A stretch of DNA of 8,722 nucleotides, taken from Sysuimicrobium calidum (GTDB lineage: Bacteria; Sysuimicrobiota; Sysuimicrobiia; Sysuimicrobiales; Sysuimicrobiaceae). The notes beneath the pieces were generated by a model that ran no database searches, had not been told where the DNA came from, and worked only from the letters and a program-made list of their open reading frames with translations. A program made the position numbers and the translations under genes. The stretch is from positions 1-8,722 of the forward strand of contig JAVKHN010000060.1 of NCBI GenBank assembly GCA_031459935.1, read 5' to 3'. Of the stretch, positions 1 to 5,403 are shown piece after piece (within the stretch, counting starts at the first letter, position 1; every line of letters begins with the position of its first letter).

Positions 1-1315
1 GCAACCGATACGCGCCGGACCGAGCCCGGAAGAGGGACTCCACGGAGGGCGTAGCACTCCCCAGCACCACGGGAGCTCCCGCGCGCCGGGCCCGCTCCAG
101 GGCCACCTCCCGGGCGTGGTAGCGGGGCGGGTGATCCTGCTTGTAGGCCCCCTCGTGCTCCTCGTCCACCACCACGAGGCCCAAACGGGAGAGGGGCGCG
201 AAGACCGCGGAGCGAGGTCCGATGACCACGGAGAACACCCCCTGCCGGATGCGCCGCCAGGTGTCCAGCCGCTCCCCGGGCGTGAGCTGACTGTGGAGCA
301 CCGCCACCCGCTCCCCGAACCGGCCCGCGAATCGGGCCACGGTCTGGGGGGTGAGGGAGATCTCCGGCACCAGCACCAGTACCGTACGGCCGAGCCGGAT
401 CACCTCCTCCGCGGCCCGCAGGTAGACCTCGGTCTTGCCGCTCCCCGTGACCCCGTACAGCAGGAAGACCTCGGAGCGCCCCGACCGCACCGCCTCCTTG
501 ATGGCCCCCACCGCCTCCTCCTGCTCGGGGGTGAGCTCCGGAGGGGCGGTCTCCTCCCGGTAAGCGCCGCGGAGGGGATCCCGGAAGACCTCGTACACGA
601 CCTCCTCCACGAGCCCGGAGGCCAGCAGAGCCCGCACCTGCCTCGCCTCAGCATCCCGCCGGGGAAGCTCGCCCTCCCGCAGCAGCCGCTCCAGCAGCAC
701 CGCCCGCCTCGGGGCCCGGCGGCGGAGTCGCTCCACCTCCTCCCACGCGCGCTCCGCAGGCACCGCCAGCCGCAGGGCCCGCTCCCGCAGCGGCCGGATC
801 CGGTAGCCCTCCGGGTGCTCCTCGATCCAGCCGGCCCTGCGGAGGCGTTGCAGGATCTCCTCCGCCCGCTCTCCCAGCGCGCGTCGCACCGCGGCCTCGT
901 CCGCCCCCTGCCGGAGAAGGCCGAGGGCCCGGAGTACGTCCCCTTCCACCAGGAAGGGCAGCAGCGGTTCCATGCGAAGCCGGAGTTTTGTCCGCGTCCG
1001 TCCCAGGGCTTCCGCGGGGATGGCGCACCGCAGGGCCTCCACCAGGGAGCAGAGATACCGATCCGCCACCCACGCTGCCAGGGTGAGCTGCTCCGCATCG
1101 AAGAGGGGCTCCGAAACCAACACGGAGCGGATCGCAGGAGCAGGTCTGGGCGGGCGGTCGGCGGTACCCACCACGAAGCCAGCAACCAGCCGACGGCCCA
1201 CGGGGACCGCCACCCGGCACCCGAGCCGCACGGCTCCTTCCAGCGCCGGCGGCACCAGGGAGGGCACGGGGGAGGGAAAACGGGAGTCCTCCAGGAGCAC
1301 GAGGGCGTACTGCAT
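1..1315 (-). CDS. priA: Primosomal protein N' (replication restart helicase PriA), N-terminal 438 residues, cut by the window edge
   Basis: PriA is the superfamily 2 DNA helicase that recognises stalled or repaired forks and reloads the replicative helicase. The minus-strand frame from the ATG at 1313-1315 stays open to base 1, giving 438 residues; the C-terminal helicase lobe and zinc-binding region lie outside the window. Seen directly: an N-terminal DNA-binding region with LGCRVAVPVGRRLVAGFVVG (31-50), a winged-helix-like middle, Walker A GVTGSGKT (288-295), PEISLTPQ (317-324), GPRSAVFAPL (366-375), Walker B DEEH (384-387) followed by EGAYKQ, and GSATPS (419-424). These match PriA helicase motifs in the right order. 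The frame was checked across most of its length and has no frameshift. It is the last visible gene of the minus-strand operon, 81 bp after coaC. It has no Shine-Dalgarno sequence but TAGACT lies 8 nt before the ATG, so it may also have its own promoter. Confidence 0.95.
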   Translation of the reverse strand, partial: MQYALVLLEDSRFPSPVPSLVPPALEGAVRLGCRVAVPVGRRLVAGFVVGTADRPPRPAPAIRSVLVSEPLFDAEQLTLAAWVADRYLCSLVEALRCAIPAEALGRTRTKLRLRMEPLLPFLVEGDVLRALGLLRQGADEAAVRRALGERAEEILQRLRRAGWIEEHPEGYRIRPLRERALRLAVPAERAWEEVERLRRRAPRRAVLLERLLREGELPRRDAEARQVRALLASGLVEEVVYEVFRDPLRGAYREETAPPELTPEQEEAVGAIKEAVRSGRSEVFLLYGVTGSGKTEVYLRAAEEVIRLGRTVLVLVPEISLTPQTVARFAGRFGERVAVLHSQLTPGERLDTWRRIRQGVFSVVIGPRSAVFAPLSRLGLVVVDEEHEGAYKQDHPPRYHAREVALERARRAGAPVVLGSATPSVESLFRARSGAYRL

Positions 1316-1323
1316 CCCCCCCG

Positions 1324-1329
1324 AGTCTA
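1324..1329 (-). promoter_or_regulatory. priA: Candidate -10 hexamer TAGACT for a leaderless priA transcript
   Basis: On the minus strand TAGACT fits the TANNNT -10 pattern and ends 8 nt before the priA ATG, so transcription would start at or within a few bases of the start codon. No Shine-Dalgarno sequence is present (the intervening bases are C followed by seven G). No convincing -35 was found. This is inference from spacing, supported by the same layout before the two divergent operon heads. Confidence 0.35.
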
Positions 1330-1357
1330 GCGAAGGTTCGGAACAGAAGGCAGCAGT

Positions 1358-1372
1358 GGGGAATTTTTCCCT
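1358..1372. other. Short inverted repeat in the coaC-priA gap
   Basis: GGGAA at 1359-1363 and TTCCC at 1367-1371 form a 5-bp stem around a three-base loop, extendable by one G-T pair. It lies in the otherwise non-coding 81 bp between coaC and priA (1316-1396). No T-run follows on the minus strand, so a Rho-independent terminator is unlikely. It may attenuate or simply be an AT-rich spot near the priA promoter. Confidence 0.25.
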
Positions 1373-1396
1373 CGGGCCCGCAGCGCGCGGAACGGT

Positions 1397-1936
1397 TTAC
1401 CCAACCAGCTCCCGGACCGCCGCGAGGATCTCCTCGGGCTCCGCCATCCGGCCCATCCCCTCCTGGCCGGAGGCGAGCCGTCCGTACACGGGTCCCACGA
1501 ACCGGTAGCCCCACCCCTGCAGGATCTCCACGTTGCGGCGGGTGGCGGGGTGGTGCCACATCTCCTCGCTCATGGCGGGCGCGAGCAGCACGGGGGCTTT
1601 GGAGGCCAGCACGGTGGCGCACACGGGGTCGTCTGCGAGCCCGCACGCGAGCTTCGCGAGGGTCGAGGCGGTGGCGGGAGCCACGAGGAGGAGATCCGCC
1701 CGGGTGCCGAGGGCCACGTGGGGCTCGTCGTAGGGATTCGTGGACGCCCACAGGTCCGTGATCACGGGGTTGGCGGAGAGGGACCGGAAGGTGGCGGGAC
1801 CCACGAACCGCGTGGCCGCCCGGGTCATCACCACGTGGACCTCCGCCCCCTCCCGGCGGAGGCCGCTCACCACGTGCACCACCTTGTAGGCCGCGATCCC
1901 GCCGCACACGCCCACCACGATGCACCGTCCGGTCAC
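1397..1936 (-). CDS. coaC: Stand-alone phosphopantothenoylcysteine decarboxylase-like flavoprotein (CoaC domain only)
   Basis: HFCD-family flavoprotein; CoaC decarboxylates 4'-phosphopantothenoylcysteine in coenzyme A synthesis using FMN. The 179-residue product starts at GTG 1934-1936, chosen over an upstream in-frame start because AAGGAGGA lies 4 nt before it and the protein then begins directly with VTGRCIVVGVCGGIAAYK. Seen: GGIAAYK (12-18), the catalytic-type His (H73, in EPHVALG), APATASTLAKLA (86-97, the PASANT region), PAMSEEMW (120-127) and the flap GRLASGQEGMGRM (152-164). Compared with E. coli Dfp, the residues matching Asn125 and Cys158 are Ser123 and Ser156. The CoaB synthetase domain that normally follows in the ~400-residue fused protein is absent; a TAA stop ends the gene and only 81 bp separate it from priA. 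It overlaps the upstream kinase by 4 bp (GTGA). Family membership is clear; the exact reaction is uncertain because of the Ser substitutions. Confidence 0.85.
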   Translation of the reverse strand: MTGRCIVVGVCGGIAAYKVVHVVSGLRREGAEVHVVMTRAATRFVGPATFRSLSANPVITDLWASTNPYDEPHVALGTRADLLLVAPATASTLAKLACGLADDPVCATVLASKAPVLLAPAMSEEMWHHPATRRNVEILQGWGYRFVGPVYGRLASGQEGMGRMAEPEEILAAVRELVG

Positions 1937-2463
1937 GGAGTCCTCCTTCCCACCGCCCGGGCGAGCAGCACCAGGGCTTCCGTCACCTCCTCCGGGCCCC
2001 ATCGGGAGGTGTCGAGGACCACGTGGTAGGGGGAGAGATCGTCCAGGTCAATCCCGTAGATCTCCCGGTAGCGCCTGCGCTCGCTCTCCTCCCGGCGCAG
2101 GAGTTCCGCCTGGGCCACCTCCACGGGGACCCCTTCCCGCTCGCTCACCCGCCGCGCCCGCACCTCCAGCGGGGCCCTCAGCCACACCTTCATGTCCGCG
2201 GCCACGAACCACCCGCCCAGCCGGGAGTCCAGCACGAGATTCCCCTCCCGCGTCATCTCCACCTGCAGTCGGTCCAGCTCCCGATCGATGGAATGGTCCT
2301 GCTCCGCCAGCTCGGAGAACCGGAGGAGGGTGATCCCCCGCTGCGCGGCCCAGCGGCGCATGATCTCTCCCGCGGAGAGGTACCGGAGGCCCAGCTGCCC
2401 GGCAAGCGCCCGAGCCGCCGTGGTCTTACCGCTTGCAATGAGCCCGCTAACGGTGATGATCAC
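1933..2463 (-). CDS. Archaeal-type cytidylate kinase family protein (P-loop nucleoside monophosphate kinase)
   Basis: Predicted to phosphorylate CMP or dCMP with ATP in the cytoplasm. The 176-residue protein begins at GTG 2461-2463, which puts the P-loop GLIASGKT at residues 7-14, as is usual for this fold. Further family features: RRWAAQRG (36-43), HSIDRELDRLQ (57-67), DSRLGGW (79-85, the SRLAGW-like NMP-binding segment of archaeal Cmk) and the Arg-rich lid RREESERRRYREIYGIDL (123-140). The size and motifs fit the compact archaeal Cmk group (about 180 residues), not bacterial Cmk (about 220) or guanylate kinase. Its first 17 bp overlap the end of remA and its stop overlaps coaC by 4 bp, so it is inside the operon. 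It holds the position where gmk is usually found in the yicC-remA-gmk-rpoZ-coaBC order. Substrate is inferred from family; another NMP cannot be excluded. Confidence 0.8.
   Translation of the reverse strand: MIITVSGLIASGKTTAARALAGQLGLRYLSAGEIMRRWAAQRGITLLRFSELAEQDHSIDRELDRLQVEMTREGNLVLDSRLGGWFVAADMKVWLRAPLEVRARRVSEREGVPVEVAQAELLRREESERRRYREIYGIDLDDLSPYHVVLDTSRWGPEEVTEALVLLARAVGRRTP
1941..1948 (-). promoter_or_regulatory. coaC: Ribosome binding site AAGGAGGA deciding the coaC start
   Basis: On the minus strand AAGGAGGA is followed by CTCC and then the GTG at 1936. It is a near-perfect Shine-Dalgarno sequence at good spacing and lies inside the end of the kinase gene. It favours the 179-residue form over the longer in-frame version starting at 2002. 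Confidence 0.75.
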
Positions 2464-2752
2464 GTGGGCGTGCCGGAACTTCCTCCACCTCGTCGCCTTC
2501 CTCGCGGCTCAGATAGCGATGCGCCACGGTCTCCGGTTGCACCGCGGAGAGGATCACGTGCCCGCTGTCCGTGATCACCACCGCCCGGGTCCGGCGCCCG
2601 TAGGTGGCGTCGATGAGCGATCCGTTCTCCCTTGCCTCCTGGATGATCCTCCGGATGGGCGCGGAGTCCGGGTTCACGATGGCGACGATGCGGTTCGCCG
2701 CCACGATGTTCCCGAACCCGATGTGGATGAGCTTCAGCTCCCAGCTGCTCAC
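2447..2752 (-). CDS. remA: RemA-like DNA-binding regulator (DUF370 family)
   Basis: RemA of Bacillus subtilis is a small DNA-binding protein that activates extracellular matrix and osmoprotection genes. This 101-residue protein is very close to the family throughout: KLIHIGFGNIVAANRIVAIV (7-26), PDSAPIRRIIQEAR (28-41), then IDATYGRRTRAVVITDSGHV and ILSAVQPETVAHR. The paired arginines in YGRRTR match the region needed for DNA binding in RemA. The start is GTG 2750-2752, which overlaps the yicC stop by 4 bp (GTGA); no strong ribosome binding site is visible, so translation is probably coupled to yicC. The last ~20 residues are an acidic then basic tail beyond the usual ~88-residue core, and their codons overlap the start of the kinase gene by 17 bp. 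The family call is firm; a role in matrix control in this organism is not shown. Confidence 0.92.
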   Translation of the reverse strand: MSSWELKLIHIGFGNIVAANRIVAIVNPDSAPIRRIIQEARENGSLIDATYGRRTRAVVITDSGHVILSAVQPETVAHRYLSREEGDEVEEVPARPRDHHR

Positions 2753-3645
2753 TCCAGGTTCTGCACCTGCTCCCGCAGGCTCTCCAGTTCCGATTTGATC
2801 CCGAGCACGGCCCGGATGATCTCCAGATCTCCGGCCTTGGCCCCGATGGTGTTCGCCTCCCGCATCATCTCCTGCAGCAGGAACTCCAGCTTGCGGCCCA
2901 CGGCCCCGGTGCCTTCCACCAGCAGCGTGCGGCTCTCGAGGAGGTGGCTGCGCAGCCGCACCACCTCCTCGCCGATGTCGCAGCGATCCGCGAACAGGGC
3001 CACCTCCATGCTCAGCCGGGCCTCGTCCACCGCGCCCTCAGGAACGCCCGCCTCGCGGAGGAGCTCCTCCATCCGACGCCGCAGCCGGGCCGCGTACGCC
3101 CGCACCACCTCCGGCGCCCGACCCGCGATCCGTTCCAGGGCCGCCTCGATCCGATCCAACCGCTCCAGCAAGTCCCGTGCCAGGCGTGCACCCTCCGCCT
3201 CCCGCATCTGCACCAAGTTCTCCGCGCACTGCTCCACCGCGGGTCGCAGCTGCGTCCACAGGACCTCCAGGTCCTCCTCCGCCTCCTCCACCCGCACCAC
3301 GTCCGGGAGGCTCAACAGCACGGAGAGCGGAACCGGATCGCGGAGGGCCAGGGCTTGCCGGAGCTCTTCGAAGGCCATGGCATACTGCCGGGCGAGATCG
3401 GCGTCCACGCGGACCGCTTTCCCCCGCCGAGCCGAATCTTCCCTGATTATAGAGACGTCCACCCGCCCCCGCAACAAACGCTGGGCGAAGGCGGCTCGCA
3501 CCCGGTCCTCCAGAGCCTGCAGGCTGCGGGGCAGCCGCACGTTCACCTCCAGGAACCGGTGGTTCACCGCACGGGCCTCCACCACCCATCGCCCGCCCTC
3601 CGCACGCGCCTCCCCGAGCCCGTAGCCCGTCATGCTCCGCGCCAC
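2749..3645 (-). CDS. yicC: YicC/YloC family endoribonuclease
   Basis: YicC-family proteins are ring-forming RNA-binding proteins with reported endoribonuclease activity and a role in small-RNA decay. The 298-residue length matches the family (about 290). Seen: the N-terminal signature SMTGYG (4-9), AVNHRFLEVNVRLP (26-39), a helical middle, and the conserved C-terminal DUF1732 block with GRKLEFLLQEMMREANTIGAKAGD and a final REQVQNLE. The family pattern QExNRE reads QEMMRE here, one Asn-to-Met change. The start is GTG 3643-3645, because family members typically begin MxRSMTGYG; an ATG at 3631-3633 would remove four residues. It heads the minus-strand operon, overlaps remA by 4 bp, and has no Shine-Dalgarno sequence; TACAGT sits 6 nt before the start, suggesting a leaderless transcript. 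Confidence 0.93.
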   Translation of the reverse strand: MARSMTGYGLGEARAEGGRWVVEARAVNHRFLEVNVRLPRSLQALEDRVRAAFAQRLLRGRVDVSIIREDSARRGKAVRVDADLARQYAMAFEELRQALALRDPVPLSVLLSLPDVVRVEEAEEDLEVLWTQLRPAVEQCAENLVQMREAEGARLARDLLERLDRIEAALERIAGRAPEVVRAYAARLRRRMEELLREAGVPEGAVDEARLSMEVALFADRCDIGEEVVRLRSHLLESRTLLVEGTGAVGRKLEFLLQEMMREANTIGAKAGDLEIIRAVLGIKSELESLREQVQNLE

Positions 3646-3651
3646 GGGATC

Positions 3652-3657
3652 ACTGTA
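3652..3657 (-). promoter_or_regulatory. yicC: Candidate -10 hexamer TACAGT for the yicC operon
   Basis: Minus-strand TACAGT fits TANNNT and ends 6 nt before the yicC GTG. An overlapping alternative, TATGGT, lies at 3657-3662. The whole gap to the divergent gene is 24 bp, so any promoter must sit here or inside the opposite coding region. No clear -35 is visible. Confidence 0.35.
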
Positions 3658-3661
3658 CCAT
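3656..3661 (+). promoter_or_regulatory. rqcH: Candidate -10 hexamer TACCAT for the RqcH-ligase-transaldolase operon
   Basis: Plus-strand TACCAT fits TANNNT and ends 8 nt before the ATG at 3670, the spacing expected for a leaderless mRNA. It shares bases 3656-3657 with the opposite-strand candidate, so polymerase could not occupy both at once. Inferred from position only. Confidence 0.35.
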
Positions 3662-3669
3662 AGGTTTCG

Positions 3670-5403
3670 ATGCCACCGCCCGCCTCCTTCGACAGCGTGG
3701 TCCTGGCCGCCGTGGCGCAGGAGCTCCGGGCGCTCCTGCCCCTGCGGGTCACCCGGGTCCTGCAGCCCGGTCCGCTGGAGGTGGTGCTGAGCATCCGCGC
3801 CCCCGGCGTGCGGGGACTGCTGCTATCCGCAGATGCCCGGTGGTACCGGATCCACCTCCTGCGGGCGCTGCCCGAGCGGGAGGCACCCGGGCCGCTCGGT
3901 CAGCTTCTCCGGGCGCGCCTGGTGGACGCCCGGATCCTCGGGGTCCACCAGCCCCCCTACGAACGGGTTCTGGAGCTCGAGATCGAGGCCCTGGACGGCC
4001 CCTACCGGCTGGTGGCGGAGCTCATGGGCAAGCACGCGAACCTGGTGGTGGTCCGGGAGGGACTGGTCCTCGGGTGCGCAAAGGCCATCGGCCCGGATCA
4101 GTCCCGGGTGCGCACCGTCCTCCCCCACGCTCCCTATACCCCTCCTCCTCCGGATCCGCGGCCGCATCCGGGCACGATCACACCGGAAGCGCTCGCGGAA
4201 GCCCTTCAAACCACCCAAGGACCCCTCTGGCGGCGGGTGCTCGCCGCGGTGGCGGGAATCGGGCCGCTTTTGAGCTACGAGCTCGCCTCCCGGAGTGCGG
4301 ATCCCGAAGCCACCGAGCTCCTCCCGGACGTACCGGAGCGCCTGCACGCGGAGCTTGCCGCCCTCCACGAGCGGGTCCGGTCCGGGGCTTTTGAACCGCG
4401 GCTGTATCGGCTGGATGCGAAGCCCGTGGCCTACGCGCCCTTCCCCCTCACCTGCATGGCCGGACCCGTGGAGATCCCCACCTCCATGAGCGAGGCGGTG
4501 GATCAGGTGGTCTCCCACCGGGCCGCGCTGGACCAGCTCGAGGAGGAACGGACCCGGCTGCTGCGGGTCGTGCGCTCCGCGGTGGCGCGCACGCAGCGGG
4601 CCCTGGAGGAGGCGGAGCAAGCTCTGGCAGAGGCGGAAGGGGCGGACCGGATGCGGATGGCGGGGGAGATCCTCCTCGCCCATGCCTCCCGGATCCCGGC
4701 CGGGATGGACCGGGTGACCCTCCCCGACTACGAAGGCCGTCCCATGGAGATCGCCCTGGAGCCGGACCTGGATGCGGTTCGGAACGCCCAGCGCCTGTTC
4801 CGCCGGTATGCGAAGCTGCGGGCCGCGCGGCAGAATCTCTCCCAGCGCATTCCGGCCCTCCGAGAGCAACTGGAACAGCTGGAAGAGCTCCGGGTGCACC
4901 TGGAGCACGCGCAGACCCCCGAGGATCTCCTGGAACTGCAGGAAGAGCTGGTGGAGGCGGGGATCCTGCGGCCTCCTCAAAAGCGGCCCCGGGGGCGGCC
5001 CGTGAGCGAGCCCCGGACCTTTCAGGTGGACAGCTTCCAGGTGCTCGTGGGGCGCTCCAGCCGGGACAACGACCACCTCACGTTCCGCGTGGCAGGACCG
5101 GAGGATCTGTGGCTGCATGCCCGCGGGATTTCTGGGGCCCACGTGATCCTGCGCACGGGCGGCCGCACCCCACCCGAGGAGGTTGTCCGGAAGGCTGCCC
5201 AGATCGCCGCGTACTTCAGCGCGGGACGCAGCAGCACCGCGGTGGAGGTGGACGTCACGGAACGGCGGTGGGTGTCAAAGCCCAAGGGCGCCCGGCCCGG
5301 CCGGGTCCTGTACCGGAACGAGCGGACGCTGCGGGTGCATCCCGGCCTCCCGGAAGAGGAGGAACGCGAATCTATGGGAGAATGGGGGAGGAGGGAACCG
5401 TGA
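3670..5403 (+). CDS. rqcH: NFACT family protein, RqcH-like ribosome-associated quality control factor
   Basis: RqcH (Rqc2/NEMF homologue, once annotated fibronectin-binding protein) binds stalled 50S-peptidyl-tRNA complexes and directs C-terminal alanine tailing. The 577-residue length matches the family. Domains in order: NFACT-N with FDSVVLAAVAQEL at the start and YERVLELEIE near 97-106, where the conserved Asp-Arg pair reads Glu-Arg (E98-R99); a helix-hairpin-helix with GIGPLLSYEL; a long charged helical coiled-coil region (about 275-440) including NAQRLFRRYAKLRAA; and the NFACT-R domain from about 450, with VGRSSRDNDHLTF and DLWLHARGISGAHVIL. The ATG at 3670 lies 24 bp from the divergent yicC start with no Shine-Dalgarno sequence, so initiation may be leaderless. 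The stop overlaps the ligase GTG by 4 bp. Function is assigned by family. Confidence 0.92.
   Translation: MPPPASFDSVVLAAVAQELRALLPLRVTRVLQPGPLEVVLSIRAPGVRGLLLSADARWYRIHLLRALPEREAPGPLGQLLRARLVDARILGVHQPPYERVLELEIEALDGPYRLVAELMGKHANLVVVREGLVLGCAKAIGPDQSRVRTVLPHAPYTPPPPDPRPHPGTITPEALAEALQTTQGPLWRRVLAAVAGIGPLLSYELASRSADPEATELLPDVPERLHAELAALHERVRSGAFEPRLYRLDAKPVAYAPFPLTCMAGPVEIPTSMSEAVDQVVSHRAALDQLEEERTRLLRVVRSAVARTQRALEEAEQALAEAEGADRMRMAGEILLAHASRIPAGMDRVTLPDYEGRPMEIALEPDLDAVRNAQRLFRRYAKLRAARQNLSQRIPALREQLEQLEELRVHLEHAQTPEDLLELQEELVEAGILRPPQKRPRGRPVSEPRTFQVDSFQVLVGRSSRDNDHLTFRVAGPEDLWLHARGISGAHVILRTGGRTPPEEVVRKAAQIAAYFSAGRSSTAVEVDVTERRWVSKPKGARPGRVLYRNERTLRVHPGLPEEEERESMGEWGRREP
5387..5395 (+). 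promoter_or_regulatory. lig: Ribosome binding site GGAGGAGGG deciding the DNA ligase start
   Basis: GGAGGAGGG ends 4 nt before GTG 5400-5402. The sequence lies within the last codons of the RqcH gene. It supports GTG 5400 over the in-frame ATG at 5382, which would place this site inside the gene, and over any start further upstream. Confidence 0.65.

Noticed and set aside
116..1330. Long plus-strand ORF of 404 codons opposite priA
   Set aside because: The opposite strand encodes PriA with all helicase motifs in order; this frame has biased Pro/Arg/His composition and no recognisable domain, typical of an antisense shadow in GC-rich DNA.
1358..1380. Possible terminator between coaC and priA
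   Set aside because: The stem is only 5 bp and no T-run follows on the transcribed strand.
1937..2002. Longer coaC start at 2002
   Set aside because: The added residues are Gly/Pro-rich, lie within the kinase gene and precede a strong ribosome binding site for the GTG at 1936.
2192..3625. Plus-strand ORF of 477 codons opposite yicC, remA and the kinase
   Set aside because: Ser/Arg-rich sequence spanning three well-supported genes on the other strand; no family resemblance.
3823..5142. Minus-strand ORF of 439 codons inside rqcH
   Set aside because: Antisense shadow of a gene with clear NFACT domains; low-complexity His/Pro/Gly composition.
5109..5399. Upstream extension of the ligase frame to ATG 5109 (or ATG 5382)
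   Set aside because: The extra codons overlap the conserved NFACT-R domain and encode unrelated sequence; GTG 5400 has the better ribosome binding site and matches where archaeal ligases begin.
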